From the NCBI RefSeq assembly GCF_018342065.1, contig NZ_JAFDOE010000001.1, positions 558,001 through 622,000 of the forward strand: a DNA stretch of 64,000 nucleotides. The letters are read 5' to 3'. The notes under the pieces are model-generated. The model was not told the DNA's origin. It ran no database searches and saw only the letters and a list, made by a program, of their open reading frames with translations. This DNA is from Citrobacter sp. FP75 (GTDB taxonomy: Bacteria; Pseudomonadota; Gammaproteobacteria; Enterobacterales; Enterobacteriaceae). Positions 1 through 9,237 of the stretch are shown here, piece by piece. The position numbers and the translations under genes were made by a program. Position 1 is the first letter of the stretch; each line of letters starts with the position of its first letter.

Positions 1-532
1 TGTGTACGCCAGCCGCAGAGTAAAACGCGATATCCGGGCACAGGTTATTCAGCGTCTCCTGAAAATCGAGCGGTTTGAAAATAGCGTTGCTGGCATGGAA
101 TTCACCGCCACACAGGATAACGCGACACAGTGGTTTTTCCTGCAGTGCCAGAAAGGTATTCAGCGAGTAGCAAATGGCGGTGAAAGGCAGGTCATTATCG
201 ATGGCTTCAATGATCCACGGCGTGGTGGTGCCGCAGTCAAAAAAGATCGTCTGATGCGCCTGAACGAGGCTCGCAGCCTGCTGCGCAGCACGACGTTTCT
301 CATCCACCAGTCGGGACTTCTGGTCGCTGATTAAATAGTGGCTGGCGCTACGGGGTTCCAGAACAATATAGCCTCCCAACAACACAACCGGGGCATTGTT
401 ATTATTCAGGTCGCGACGGATGGTCATCTCAGATACGCCCAGCAGCGTCGCGGCTTCTTTAAGGTGTAATTTATCGCTGCGTTTCAGCGCCTGCAGCAAT
501 TGACCAATACGCTCGTCGCGTCGTGTTTCCAT
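1..532 (-). CDS. deoR: Deoxyribose operon repressor DeoR (3' end cut off by the window)
   Basis: Transcriptional repressor of the deo nucleoside-catabolism genes; in this family deoxyribose-5-phosphate is the inducer. The ATG is at 530-532 and about 177 codons are visible; the family length is about 252, so the C-terminal third lies outside the window. The N-terminus carries a DeoR-type winged helix-turn-helix, with the recognition helix SEMTIRRDL at residues 34-42. The effector-binding domain that follows contains FFDCGTTTPWI, typical of sugar-phosphate-sensing DeoR proteins. It reads away from ybjG, on the same strand. Near-identity to E. coli DeoR makes the assignment secure. Confidence 0.95.
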   Translation of the reverse strand, partial: METRRDERIGQLLQALKRSDKLHLKEAATLLGVSEMTIRRDLNNNNAPVVLLGGYIVLEPRSASHYLISDQKSRLVDEKRRAAQQAASLVQAHQTIFFDCGTTTPWIIEAIDNDLPFTAICYSLNTFLALQEKPLCRVILCGGEFHASNAIFKPLDFQETLNNLCPDIAFYSAAGVH

Positions 533-598
533 AGTTCCCCTGGTGAGTAGAGTAAGCGCTTCATATCGAGCGTTTAATACTACTCTTTTTACCGTGGG

Positions 599-1207
599 TT
601 AGTCACGTACCCAGCCTTTACGGATCGGCAGGGCGAAACAGGTGCGATAGCAGGTCTGCAAAGTACAATACAGCGTGGTTCCGAATCGTTGCCAGATCAT
701 CTGGGCGCTCAGGCAGCCGATAAGCCCTGCCAGTAACCCACCCAGCATATCCAGCGGCCAGTGTACGCCGAGGTACACCCGTGACCAGGCAATCGCCACG
801 GCAACTATCATCAGTAGAGCGCCCGTCCAAAGGCGGTGCCAGAACAAAAAGGCCAGCGCAAAGGTAAAAATAACCGTACCGTGATCGCTCGGGAAAGAGT
901 CATCCGCTGCATGGTGCAGGAAGTTATAGCCGATGTGGTTAACGAACGGACGATCGTGGGGGAACACATGCCCCATCAGCCATGAAATGGTCAGGCCGAC
1001 AATCAGCGCCAGCGCTATTTTTATCACCAATATGCGCTGAGTGACGACGTGGTCGCGCGGGCCCCAAAGCCAGAGGATGACGGCCAACAGCGGTACGATG
1101 CTGATCAGGTCTTTAGCAATAAAGATGGCAAACGCGATCGCCCATTGCGCAGAGTCCGGCGTGGCGTTGATCAGGTAAAATAGCGAGTTGTTCAGATTTT
1201 CCAGCAT
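599..1207 (-). CDS. ybjG: Undecaprenyl-diphosphate phosphatase, PAP2 family
   Basis: Membrane phosphatase that recycles undecaprenyl pyrophosphate to the lipid carrier used for peptidoglycan and O-antigen synthesis, acting on the periplasmic face. The 202-residue protein has several hydrophobic segments and the PAP2 signature in order: DRP (85-87), PSDH (106-109) and SRVYLGVHWPLD (142-153, with the catalytic His and Asp). A longer reading frame begins 17 codons upstream, but the ATG at 1207 gives the protein start MLENLN that matches the E. coli protein. A PmrA-type box lies about 155 bp upstream on the same strand, which suggests control by the PmrAB polymyxin-response system. Confidence 0.93.
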   Translation of the reverse strand: MLENLNNSLFYLINATPDSAQWAIAFAIFIAKDLISIVPLLAVILWLWGPRDHVVTQRILVIKIALALIVGLTISWLMGHVFPHDRPFVNHIGYNFLHHAADDSFPSDHGTVIFTFALAFLFWHRLWTGALLMIVAVAIAWSRVYLGVHWPLDMLGGLLAGLIGCLSAQMIWQRFGTTLYCTLQTCYRTCFALPIRKGWVRD

Positions 1208-1362
1208 AACATCCAGATTCAGCACAGTAGTTAAAAAGAGTCCTATCAGGCGGAGCATAAGTTAGCTTTAACGGGATAAAAAGCGGCGTTGTCTTATTTG
1301 TCCGTTAAATGACTCTTTTTAAGATAATTAATGTCGTCTATGGAGCATGATAACGGCTTCAA

Positions 1363-1379
1363 CTTAAATTAACCTTAAA
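1363..1379 (-). promoter_or_regulatory. Candidate PmrA (BasR) box upstream of ybjG
   Basis: On the minus strand the site reads TTTAAG-GTTAA-TTTAAG, an exact match to the known PmrA consensus YTTAAK-N5-YTTAAK, pointing toward ybjG. Read on the plus strand (toward mdfA) it does not fit the consensus. ybjG is a known PmrA/BasR target in relatives, which supports the call. The transcription start itself was not located. Confidence 0.6.
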
Positions 1380-1505
1380 GCAAAAGAGCATTGTGAAACT
1401 GAGTGTAAAAATGTGCGCATTTTTCTGTCAAATCACATAATTCACTATCACCAGTCCGGCGCATTTATTACACTTTGCGCGTTTTTTCATTGGTTAAGAG
1501 ATTGC

Positions 1506-2738
1506 ATGCACAACCGTTTATCTTCAGGCGCCCGACTGGGGCGTCAGGCATTACTTTTCCCTCTCTGTCTGGTGCTTTACGAATTCTCCACGTATATCGG
1601 TAACGATATGATCCAGCCCGGTATGTTGGCGGTGGTGGAGCAATATCAAGCCGGATTAGACTGGGTTCCTACATCCATGACCGCGTATCTGGCAGGCGGC
1701 ATGTTTTTGCAGTGGCTGTTAGGACCGCTGTCGGACCGTATTGGTCGTCGTCCGGTGATGCTAACCGGCGTGGTGTGGTTCATTATTACCTGCCTTGCGA
1801 CGCTGTTTGCGCAGAACATTGAACAATTTACCTTCCTGCGTTTTTTGCAGGGGATCAGCCTGTGCTTTATTGGTGCGGTGGGTTATGCCGCGATCCAGGA
1901 GTCCTTTGAAGAGGCGGTATGCATCAAAATTACCGCGCTGATGGCGAACGTGGCGTTGATCGCCCCGTTGCTGGGACCGCTGGTCGGTGCTGCCTGGGTG
2001 CACGTGCTGCCGTGGGAAGGGATGTTTATCCTGTTTGCGGCGCTGGCTGCCATCGCCTTTTTTGGTCTGCAGCGCGCGATGCCAGAAACGGCAACCCGGC
2101 TTGGTGAAAAGCTGTCGATTAAAGAGTTGGGCAAAGACTACAAGCTGGTATTGAAGAATGTGCGTTTTGTCGCCGGAGCCCTGGCATTGGGTTTTGTCAG
2201 CCTGCCGCTGCTGGCGTGGATCGCCCAGTCGCCGATAATCATTATTAGCGGTGAACAGCTGAGCAGCTATGAATATGGTCTGTTACAGGTGCCGATTTTC
2301 GGTGCACTGATTGCCGGTAACCTGGTGCTGGCGCGCCTGACCGCACGACGCACGGTACGGTCGCTGATTATCATGGGCGGCTGGCCAATCGCCGTAGGGC
2401 TGGTTATTGCTGCGGCGGCCACGGTGGTCTCCTCCCATGCCTATTTGTGGATGACGGCAGGGCTGAGTATTTATGCGTTTGGGATTGGTGTGGCGAATGC
2501 CGGGCTGGTACGCTTGACGCTGTTTGCCAGCGATATGAGCAAAGGGACGGTTTCCGCCGCGATGGGCATGTTGCAGATGCTGATTTTTACCGTTGGTATT
2601 GAACTGAGCAAACATGCTTATTTACTCGGCGGCAACGGTCTGTTCAGCCTGTTTAATCTGGCCAGCGGTGTGCTGTGGCTGGCTCTGATGTTTATCTTCC
2701 TGAAAGATAAACAAGTAGGGGACTCACGGGAAGGCTAA
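1506..2738 (+). CDS. mdfA: Multidrug/cation:proton antiporter MdfA
   Basis: Inner-membrane major facilitator protein that exports chloramphenicol, cationic lipophilic drugs and monovalent cations in exchange for protons. The protein is 410 residues, the E. coli length, with twelve predicted transmembrane helices. The membrane-embedded acidic residues important for drug and proton binding, Glu26 and Asp34, are present in [11 protein letters not shown]. The start at 1506 ([12 protein letters not shown]) was preferred over an in-frame start 31 codons upstream because it matches the family N-terminus and has AAGAGAT just upstream. It is transcribed divergently from ybjG and ends in a hairpin shared with ybjH. 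Confidence 0.96.
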   Translation: MHNRLSSGARLGRQALLFPLCLVLYEFSTYIGNDMIQPGMLAVVEQYQAGLDWVPTSMTAYLAGGMFLQWLLGPLSDRIGRRPVMLTGVVWFIITCLATLFAQNIEQFTFLRFLQGISLCFIGAVGYAAIQESFEEAVCIKITALMANVALIAPLLGPLVGAAWVHVLPWEGMFILFAALAAIAFFGLQRAMPETATRLGEKLSIKELGKDYKLVLKNVRFVAGALALGFVSLPLLAWIAQSPIIIISGEQLSSYEYGLLQVPIFGALIAGNLVLARLTARRTVRSLIIMGGWPIAVGLVIAAAATVVSSHAYLWMTAGLSIYAFGIGVANAGLVRLTLFASDMSKGTVSAAMGMLQMLIFTVGIELSKHAYLLGGNGLFSLFNLASGVLWLALMFIFLKDKQVGDSREG

Positions 2739-2758
2739 AGCCCGGTTGCCCGGGCTTT
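2737..2758. terminator. Bidirectional terminator between mdfA and ybjH
   Basis: Perfect 9-bp stem AAAGCCCGG / CCGGGCTTT with a TTGC loop, overlapping the mdfA stop codon. It lies between two convergent genes, and its A and T flanks can serve both directions. Confidence 0.75.
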
Positions 2759-2765
2759 GCAAGAC

Positions 2766-3047
2766 TTAGTGATGATCGTCAATCTGATGTTCGATAACCA
2801 TCCCTTCACCAACGCTTGCGACATGTCGTGCATAAGGATGCGCACGATAAACGGGCGCTGGGGCAGGGGCCGGAGCAACATACACCGTTTGTGGAGCAGT
2901 AGCGACGCTGACCGCCTGCGGCACGCTCACGGATGAGGGAACCACGACTACTTTATAACCGCTCGGCACATCAACAGTGACGCTTTGCGCCAGTGCGCTT
3001 CCCGCAAACCCCAGCAATATTGTCGCTATCAGTACACTTTTCTTCAT
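2766..3047 (-). CDS. ybjH: Small secreted protein YbjH, function unknown
   Basis: A 93-residue protein matching the E. coli YbjH family. It begins with a signal peptide (MKKSVLIATILLGFAG, predicted cleavage after SALA, residue 20). The mature part holds a short conserved block (QSVTVDVPSGYKVVVVP), then a Pro/Ala/Val-rich linker with PAPAPAPV, and ends in a His/Asp-rich tail (HQIDDHH). It is probably periplasmic. No enzymatic motif is visible and no function is established; the His-rich tail could bind metal, but that is only a guess. Confidence 0.88.
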   Translation of the reverse strand: MKKSVLIATILLGFAGSALAQSVTVDVPSGYKVVVVPSSVSVPQAVSVATAPQTVYVAPAPAPAPVYRAHPYARHVASVGEGMVIEHQIDDHH

Positions 3048-3155
3048 AATCAGCTCACCTGAGAATATTCACTGGAGATAATTATCCAGCGGGTTAATGT
3101 GAAGCGGATTATGAATAGATCATGCCATCATTTTGTTGCCGTCTGTGCTGAGGCG

Positions 3156-3971
3156 TTATCGTGTAAATGGTGCTTCTTTTTTTAGCACCCGATCGATAAT
3201 ATCCAGCACGCCTTCCTGGTTATTCGACCCGGCGCGATATTTTGCCGCCTGGATAACCGGTTCGTGTGCGTTCGCCATTGCATAACTAAATCCCGCCTGA
3301 CGCAGCATTTCAATATCATTGCCGCCATCACCAAATACCACTACTTCATCGTCGCGAATATTCCAGCGTTGTTGCAGCAGACGTAGACCGTTTGCTTTAT
3401 GCACGCCCGGTATAATTAAATCGATGCTGCCGTAGCCGGTATGCACAGGCACCATAATGTCGCCAATTGCCTCGTGGAGGTCTGCCTGTACCTGGGGGAT
3501 ACGCGCGTCTGAAATATTCAGTCCGAACTTAAAAAACACGTCGTTGATGTTGTCGAAATTATCCACAAATTCAAGGCGATGATAATACATGGCAGAAATG
3601 GTTTTATGCTCATCGCTGTACTGTTTCAGCGTATATGCGCTGTTTTTGCCGCAGGCGATAATGTCAATGTCTGCTCGTGTCAGCAGGTGATCGACGATGG
3701 CCTGGAAATCGTCTTTTGCCAGTTCGCCGTTAAAGACATCTTCCCCTTCACTGACCACCCAGCCGCCGTTTTCCGCCACAAACGAGATCTCGTTAGCCAG
3801 TTCGGGGAAAAAGGAGATTAGCTGGTAGTACTGGTTGCCGCTGGCGACCACAAAGCGGATCCCTTGTTCTTTCATCTGATGATACTGCGCCATAAACCGC
3901 TCGCGGTTATAGGTCTTCTGGTCACTTAAAAACGTGCCGTCCATGTCGACTGCAATTAACTTAATAGCCAT
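3156..3971 (-). CDS. ybjI: HAD-family phosphatase YbjI
   Basis: Cytoplasmic Cof-type haloacid dehalogenase phosphatase of 271 residues. The nucleophile motif DMDGT is at residues 9-13, and the C-terminal metal-binding motif VVFGDGGNDIEML is intact. The E. coli protein dephosphorylates 5-amino-6-(5-phosphoribitylamino)uracil in the riboflavin pathway as well as other sugar phosphates in vitro; the physiological substrate is less certain. Its ATG overlaps the stop codon of ybjJ by one base, so the two genes are translationally coupled in one operon. Confidence 0.93.
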   Translation of the reverse strand: MAIKLIAVDMDGTFLSDQKTYNRERFMAQYHQMKEQGIRFVVASGNQYYQLISFFPELANEISFVAENGGWVVSEGEDVFNGELAKDDFQAIVDHLLTRADIDIIACGKNSAYTLKQYSDEHKTISAMYYHRLEFVDNFDNINDVFFKFGLNISDARIPQVQADLHEAIGDIMVPVHTGYGSIDLIIPGVHKANGLRLLQQRWNIRDDEVVVFGDGGNDIEMLRQAGFSYAMANAHEPVIQAAKYRAGSNNQEGVLDIIDRVLKKEAPFTR

Positions 3972-5179
3972 TAGCTGTTCTCCATCACAGTGGTGTTTTT
4001 GATGTTTGGTTTGGCGACAGCCTTCGCGACGATAGCCGCTATCAGCACCAGAGCCAGCACCACCAGCATGGCGCTGCGCAGGCCGTAGTGTTCACCCAGA
4101 TAGCCCAGCAGCGGCGGTCCAACCAGGAAGGCCAGGTAGCCGGTAGTTGCCACAACGCTCACGCGAGTTGGGGCATCGGGTCCGGTATCGCTGGCAGCCG
4201 AAATGGTCAACGGGAAGCCCAGTGATGCACCGAGTCCCCACAGAATGACGGACACGCCTGCAACCCACGAGCTGTCGACAAAGATAATCAGGCTAATACC
4301 CAGCGCGCCCATCAGCGCACTGGCACGCACCACCGCAACACGGCTGTAACGGTCGATGAACCAGCCGCCGGTAAACCGTCCGACGGTCATACCCAGCGTA
4401 AACCCGGCATAAATCAGGGAACCAGAGGTCGGGCTAAACCCGTGTCCGTCTACCATCAGTAGCGGGAGCCAGTCATTGGCGGAACCCTCGGCAAACGCCA
4501 TCGCCAGCACCACAACACCGATGAGCAGCAACTGGATATCACGGTAAAAAGGCAGTCCTTTTTCGGCGGAGTGAGAGCCATCGGCGGCGTTTTTACCAGT
4601 GCCGTCTGGGATGGCTTTGATGGCGATAAATATCGGCGTAATAGCCACCAGCGCCGCCAGCAGAATATGCGCATTCGCGGGGACGCTAAAGGCGGTGAGC
4701 ACCATCCCGACACCTGCACCTGCCAGAGTGCCGAGGCTATAAAAACCATGCATCATCGGCAGAACGGTTTTATTCATTTCGCGCTCGACCGCCGCACCTT
4801 CGACGTTAATGGCGACCTCTGCGGCACCAAAGCTGGCGCCAAATACTCCCAGCCCAAATGCAAATAGCCAGGCGGAATGCAACCACAGCGCAACGCTGAG
4901 GATAGCCATCCCAATGACCGCGCATGACATGGTGGTGCGGATCACTTTCCGCGTGCCAAATCGTTTCACCAGCCAGGCCGAACAAAGAATGCCACTCATC
5001 GAACCAATAGAGAGTCCAAACAGTACCGCCCCCATTTCAGCGGTAGAAACGGAGAGGATATCTCTGATGGCTGGGGTACGCGTTGCCCAGGAAGCCATTA
5101 ATAATCCTGGTAAAAAGAAAAACATAAAAAGCGCCCAGGTACGGCGTCTTAAGGCTTTGCGTGATGAGATGCCAGTCAT
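3971..5179 (-). CDS. ybjJ: Major facilitator superfamily transporter YbjJ
   Basis: Inner-membrane MFS protein of 402 residues with about twelve hydrophobic segments, matching the E. coli YbjJ family. The loop between helices 2 and 3 ([10 protein letters not shown]) and the segment [14 protein letters not shown] are MFS-type. The substrate is unknown. It lies upstream of, and overlaps, ybjI, and is divergent from the TetR regulator rcdA. A perfect palindrome between the two starts suggests that RcdA controls this transporter, an arrangement common for TetR/efflux pairs. Confidence 0.9.
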   Translation of the reverse strand: MTGISSRKALRRRTWALFMFFFLPGLLMASWATRTPAIRDILSVSTAEMGAVLFGLSIGSMSGILCSAWLVKRFGTRKVIRTTMSCAVIGMAILSVALWLHSAWLFAFGLGVFGASFGAAEVAINVEGAAVEREMNKTVLPMMHGFYSLGTLAGAGVGMVLTAFSVPANAHILLAALVAITPIFIAIKAIPDGTGKNAADGSHSAEKGLPFYRDIQLLLIGVVVLAMAFAEGSANDWLPLLMVDGHGFSPTSGSLIYAGFTLGMTVGRFTGGWFIDRYSRVAVVRASALMGALGISLIIFVDSSWVAGVSVILWGLGASLGFPLTISAASDTGPDAPTRVSVVATTGYLAFLVGPPLLGYLGEHYGLRSAMLVVLALVLIAAIVAKAVAKPNIKNTTVMENS

Positions 5180-5224
5180 GAATTCGAGCCAAAGAAAAGA
5201 GGAAAGGAGACAACATTAGCAAGG

Positions 5225-5244
5225 TTGTGTACATTTGTACACAA
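5225..5244. promoter_or_regulatory. Probable RcdA operator between ybjJ and rcdA
   Basis: Perfect dyad TTGTGTACA-TT-TGTACACAA, two 9-bp arms around 2 bp, in the 85-bp gap between the divergent ybjJ and rcdA starts. TetR-family dimers bind such palindromes, and the site is well placed to repress both genes. Assignment to RcdA is inferred from position. Confidence 0.65.
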
Positions 5245-5264
5245 ATGCAAGAAGAGGAAACGCA

Positions 5265-5807
5265 GTGCGACGCGCGAACGATCCACAACGGCGGGAAAAA
5301 ATAGTTCAGGCTACTCTGGAAGCGGTAATAACCCACGGTATTCATGCAGTTACGCATCGTAAAATTGCGACAATCGCTCAGGTGCCGTTGGGGTCGATGA
5401 CCTATTACTTTTCGGGAATCGATGAGCTTTTGATGGAGGCATTCGGCCGTTTTACCGGCACTATGTCGCTGCAGTATCAGGCATTTTTTATGGGCGTGAC
5501 CAATGCGCAGCAGGCCTGTCACGCCATAACCGAGATGATTTATAGCTCGCAGGTTACCACGCCGGATAACATGGAGGTTATGTACCAACTGTACGCGTTT
5601 GCCGGCCGCAAACCCGCGTTGAAAACGGTGATGCAGAACTGGATGCAGCGCAGTCAACAAACCTTAGAGCAGTGGTTCGATCCCGCCACGGCTCGCGCGC
5701 TGGATGCCTTTATTGAAGGGATGACGCTGCATTTTGTGACCGATAAAAAACCGCTGCGACGAAACGATATTCTGGTGATGGTGGCGCGCATTGCGGGGCT
5801 GCCATAG
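5265..5807 (+). CDS. rcdA: TetR-family regulator RcdA (YbjK)
   Basis: DNA-binding regulator; the E. coli protein activates csgD (biofilm) and stress-response genes. The 180-residue product has a TetR helix-turn-helix at about residues 15-50 (including [20 protein letters not shown]) and a helical ligand-binding C-terminus. The GTG at 5265 was chosen because a strong ribosome-binding site, AGAGGA, lies 7 bp upstream and the resulting N-terminus ([11 protein letters not shown]) matches the family. An upstream TTG lies inside the operator palindrome and is unlikely to be used. The gene ends 13 bp from the convergent SDR-like gene. Confidence 0.93.
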   Translation: MRRANDPQRREKIVQATLEAVITHGIHAVTHRKIATIAQVPLGSMTYYFSGIDELLMEAFGRFTGTMSLQYQAFFMGVTNAQQACHAITEMIYSSQVTTPDNMEVMYQLYAFAGRKPALKTVMQNWMQRSQQTLEQWFDPATARALDAFIEGMTLHFVTDKKPLRRNDILVMVARIAGLP

Positions 5808-5820
5808 CACTAACCTCTTA

Positions 5821-6618
5821 TCAGCCGACGGTCGCGCCTCCGGTGACATTCACCACCGTCGCGGTCATCGCGCTGGCGTGATTAGATGCCAGAAACGTGA
5901 TGACTTCGGCGATTTGTGCCAGCGTTGGCAGGCGTTTTAGCATCGTGCTTTGTGCGGCACCGCCAAGCCATTGTTCCACAGTTAACCCCATTGACTGTGC
6001 TTTTGCAGCGAATATCTCACCGGTATAAGCCCCTGCCTGTACCGCATCAACAATGGCATGCGATCGTACGCCGAGGACGCGGATATTCTGCGGACCAAGC
6101 TCACTGGCGAGCGCTTTAATAAAAGCCTCGATTCCCGCGCAGCCGACAATGTGACCCAGATGACCGGGCATTGCCATGGACGCCGCCGGAGCAACAATGG
6201 TGATAATGGTTCCCGTACGCTCGCCGCCCATATGCGGCGTGACGGCTTTTGAGATGTTGAATTGTGCGGTGAGGAAAGGGGTAACGCCGCGCATAAACTC
6301 AGCCAGGGATAGCGCGTCGATTCGTTTACCCTGATCGTGTAAAAATCCAGTGGCGTTAACTACCACGTCAATGCCGCCGGTTTTCTGGGCCAGGCGTGTA
6401 ACCTGTTCAGCCGTAACCCGATCGTCGAGGACATCGGTGATAAAGGTTTCAGCCATGCCACCCGCCGTGCGAATGCCAGCAGCAGCCTGGTCGAGCTTAT
6501 GCTGACTGCGTGCGCCAAGGTACACATTCGCCCCTTCGTGGGCCATAGCCTGCGCAACTGCACTCCCTATCGCGCCGCTTCCACCGAAGATCACTGCGAT
6601 TTTGCCAGCAAGTAACAT
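5821..6618 (-). CDS. SDR-fold protein with degenerate active site
   Basis: A 265-residue short-chain dehydrogenase/reductase-like protein. The Rossmann nucleotide-binding glycine motif is clear (GGSGAIG, residues 12-18), as is NATG in place of NNAG. Where SDR enzymes have a catalytic Ser and a YxxxK pair just before the AG(I/V)EA helix, this protein has VAPAAS and HIVGC, so the Tyr and Lys are missing. It may bind NAD(P) without ordinary dehydrogenase activity, or use another mechanism. The start at 6618 follows GGGGTG at a good distance; an ATG at 6630 is also possible. I do not recall this gene between rcdA and rybB in E. coli K-12. Confidence 0.8.
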   Translation of the reverse strand: MLLAGKIAVIFGGSGAIGSAVAQAMAHEGANVYLGARSQHKLDQAAAGIRTAGGMAETFITDVLDDRVTAEQVTRLAQKTGGIDVVVNATGFLHDQGKRIDALSLAEFMRGVTPFLTAQFNISKAVTPHMGGERTGTIITIVAPAASMAMPGHLGHIVGCAGIEAFIKALASELGPQNIRVLGVRSHAIVDAVQAGAYTGEIFAAKAQSMGLTVEQWLGGAAQSTMLKRLPTLAQIAEVITFLASNHASAMTATVVNVTGGATVG

Positions 6619-6718
6619 TGCGCACCCCATCACCAAAAGCACCGTTTAAAAGTATGTGCCATAACCCGGATGATGCAAACAGGACGAAGGAAAGAAGGGA
6701 CGACGGATTTCAGGCAAC

Positions 6719-6797
6719 AAAAAACCCATCAACCTTGAACCAAAACGGCGGGGTTGATGGGCTCCACAAATTGGGGACATCAAAGAAAAGCAGTGGC
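6719..6797 (-). ncRNA. rybB: RybB small RNA
   Basis: Hfq-dependent small RNA that represses outer-membrane porin mRNAs as part of the sigma-E envelope stress response. The 79-nt sequence starts GCCACTGCTTTTC, the conserved 5' seed, and is almost the same as E. coli RybB. It ends in the Rho-independent hairpin CCCATCAACC...GGTTGATGGG followed by six U residues. As in E. coli it lies between rcdA (ybjK) and ybjL. The differences from the remembered E. coli sequence fall mainly in the linker and the terminator loop. Confidence 0.96.
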
Positions 6798-6802
6798 AAT
6801 AG

Positions 6803-6830
6803 TTATGACTGACACCTTGAAGAAAAGTTC
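6803..6830 (-). promoter_or_regulatory. Sigma-E promoter of rybB
   Basis: The -35 element GAACTT (6830-6825) and the -10 element TCATAA (6808-6803) are 16 bp apart, and the -10 ends 5 bp before the RybB 5' end. This fits the known sigma-E promoter pattern and the established control of rybB. Confidence 0.8.
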
Positions 6831-6868
6831 TGCTAACCTGCAAAAAATTTTCATTTAAGGAGCAATTT

Positions 6869-8554
6869 TTAACCGAGGCCAGGCCAGACGATGACGATAA
6901 GTGTCCCCGCCAGCGTCAGTAAGACGTTGGCAATGGCATATGTGCCTGCGTAACCTAAAGCAGGGATGTTGCTGCGCGCGGTGTCGCTGATGATTTCCAT
7001 CGCCGGAGCGCAGGTACGTGCTCCCATCATGGCGCCAAACAGCAGGGCGCGGTTCATACGTAATACGTAAGCACCGAACAAGAAACATATGACAACCGGC
7101 ACCAGGCTGACAACCAGACCCGCAATCAGCATTTGTCCACCGACGGCACCGAGGCCGTTGCCAATACCGCTACCCGCGCTTAAGCCGACGCCTGCCATAA
7201 AGACCATCAGGCCAAACTCTTTCACCATGTTCAGCGCACCCTGTGGGATGTAGCCAAATGTCGGGTGGTTGGCTCGCAGGAAGCCAAGCATAATTCCGGC
7301 GAACAGCAGGCCAGCAGCGTTTCCGATGCCAAAGCTGAAATTACTGAACTGGAAAGTGATCATTCCGATCATCAGGCCGATGATAAAGAAGGCGCAAAAG
7401 GCCAGCAAATCGGTCACCTGGCTGTGAATTGAAATGAAGCCGATACGGTCTGCGATGGTTTTCACACGGCGGGCATCGCCGCTCACCTGCAACACGTCGC
7501 CTTTATTGAGCACCACGTTGTCATCAATTGGCATCTCAATCTGGCTGCGGATCACGCGGTTCAGGAAGCAGCCGTGATCGGTCAGTTTTAGCTGTGCCAG
7601 ACGACGGCCGACGGCATTGTGGTTTTTCACCACGATCTCTTCGGTGACGATGCGCATATCGAGCAGATCGCGATCGAACACTTCTTTGCCATTACGGAAA
7701 CTTGGGTCGAGGCGGGCATGCGCATCCGGGTAGCCCACTAAGGCAATTTCATCGCCCATCTGCAGCACGGCGTCGCCGTCCGGGTTAGCCAAAATACCGT
7801 TGCGGCGAATACGTTCGATATAACACCCGGTCTGGCGATAGATGCCCAACTCGCGCAGATTTTTACCATCAGCCCAGGCAACCAGTTCCGGACCCACACG
7901 ATAGGCGCGGATCACCGGCAGATAGACCTTACGGTTAGCGTCGGTGTCGAGGCCACGTTCTCGGGCGATTTGTTGGGCACTGGTTTGTAGATCCTGATGC
8001 TGCAGTTTTGGTAGGTAACGGGCGCCGACAATCAGGCTGACCAGCCCGATCAGATAGGTCAGTGCGTAACCGAGGCTCAGGTTATCAAGCGCGGTTGACA
8101 GCTGTGTTCCCGTCATCCCCGAGTGGCGCAATGTGTCACCCGCGCCGACCAGCACCGGCGTCGAAGTCATTGAGCCTGCCAGCATGCCGGCTGTCAGACC
8201 GATATCCCAGCCAAATAGCCTACCCAGCCCCAGGGCGATCAGCATTGCGCTACCGACCATGACCAGAGCAAGCATTAGGTAATTTTTCCCATCGCGAAAA
8301 AAAATCGAAAAAAAGTTGGGACCGGCTTCGACGCCGACACAAAAAATAAACAGCATAAAGCCGAGATTTAAAGCATCAGTGTTAATACTAAAGTGCTGCT
8401 GGCCTAATAATAGGGACACCACTAAAACGCCAATGGAATTACCAAGTTGGACTGTCCCCAGGCGTAATTTACCCAGACACAGGCCCAGAGCCAGGACCAC
8501 AAATAATAACAGGATGTAATTCCCATTTAACAAATCTGCGACGTTTATATTCAC
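6869..8554 (-). CDS. ybjL: Putative transporter YbjL, AAE family
   Basis: Inner-membrane protein of 561 residues in the aspartate:alanine exchanger family. Two membrane halves, each with a conserved re-entrant-type motif (GSMTSTPVL in the first, [14 protein letters not shown] in the second), flank two cytoplasmic RCK_C (TrkA-C) domains at roughly residues 200-375. The substrate in enterobacteria is not established. Length and sequence agree closely with E. coli YbjL. It is transcribed divergently from ybjM, with 268 bp between them, and toward rybB. Confidence 0.94.
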   Translation of the reverse strand: MNINVADLLNGNYILLLFVVLALGLCLGKLRLGTVQLGNSIGVLVVSLLLGQQHFSINTDALNLGFMLFIFCVGVEAGPNFFSIFFRDGKNYLMLALVMVGSAMLIALGLGRLFGWDIGLTAGMLAGSMTSTPVLVGAGDTLRHSGMTGTQLSTALDNLSLGYALTYLIGLVSLIVGARYLPKLQHQDLQTSAQQIARERGLDTDANRKVYLPVIRAYRVGPELVAWADGKNLRELGIYRQTGCYIERIRRNGILANPDGDAVLQMGDEIALVGYPDAHARLDPSFRNGKEVFDRDLLDMRIVTEEIVVKNHNAVGRRLAQLKLTDHGCFLNRVIRSQIEMPIDDNVVLNKGDVLQVSGDARRVKTIADRIGFISIHSQVTDLLAFCAFFIIGLMIGMITFQFSNFSFGIGNAAGLLFAGIMLGFLRANHPTFGYIPQGALNMVKEFGLMVFMAGVGLSAGSGIGNGLGAVGGQMLIAGLVVSLVPVVICFLFGAYVLRMNRALLFGAMMGARTCAPAMEIISDTARSNIPALGYAGTYAIANVLLTLAGTLIVIVWPGLG

Positions 8555-8822
8555 GGAGGCTAACTTCTTGTTTACTAGTAAGCTATTGAAAGAAATGGCA
8601 ATTTACGCTAATGTTTTTGCCAGAAATTAAGGGGGCGACAGCATCGTACACAGCCCCAAATAAAGCAGCATGACAATATATGCGGCTAGTTTAATCTCAT
8701 TACGTTTCAACGGCTATAAGAATCGTGTGAGTGTGTTTTTGGCATGGAATGCCGAACGACTTTATCTGACTGGACGCCTTTGGGCGAAAAGTGTGTTCGA
8801 TAGAGAGTGTCAGGAGGAACGA

Positions 8823-9203
8823 TTGAAACATAAGCAAGGTTGGGCGGGTGCGATCTGCTGCTTCGTGCTTTTTATTGTGGTGTGTCTTTCATTGACGCTG
8901 AACGTGAAAGGGGCATTTAAGGCGGCTGGGCATCCTGAGGTCGGGTTGTTATTTTTTATATTGCCAGGTGCTGCGGCAAGCTTTTTTTCCCATCGTCGGG
9001 AGGTGCTTAGGCCCCTTCTTGGTGCAATGTTAGCAGCACCGTGTTGCCTGTTATTGATGCGGTTTGTGTTTATGCCCACGCGTTCGCTGTGGCAAGAATT
9101 GGCATGGTTGTTTAGTGCAGTGTTTTGGTGCGCGCTTGGCGCATTATGCTTTTTATTTATCAGTAGCTTATTTAATCAGCATCGGCAGCGGAAAAAACAC
9201 TGA
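8823..9203 (+). CDS. ybjM: Inner-membrane protein YbjM, function unknown
   Basis: A 126-residue protein with four hydrophobic segments and no enzymatic motif, matching the E. coli YbjM family. The start codon is TTG at 8823, supported by an excellent ribosome-binding site (AGGAGGA, 8812-8818) 4 bp upstream and by agreement with the E. coli N-terminus (KHKQ-WAGAICCFVL). A longer in-frame reading from an ATG at 8670 would add 51 residues that are not family-like. It ends just before a hairpin that also terminates grxA. Confidence 0.85.
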   Translation: MKHKQGWAGAICCFVLFIVVCLSLTLNVKGAFKAAGHPEVGLLFFILPGAAASFFSHRREVLRPLLGAMLAAPCCLLLMRFVFMPTRSLWQELAWLFSAVFWCALGALCFLFISSLFNQHRQRKKH

Positions 9204-9205
9204 CG

Positions 9206-9226
9206 ACGCCCTCCACTGGAGGGCGT
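9206..9226 (-). terminator. Terminator hairpin between ybjM and grxA
   Basis: 9-bp stem ACGCCCTCC / GGAGGGCGT with a 3-nt loop between the convergent genes. In the grxA direction a T6 run follows after about 5 nt; in the ybjM direction there is no T run. Confidence 0.6.
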
Positions 9227-9237
9227 AGAGACGGCAA

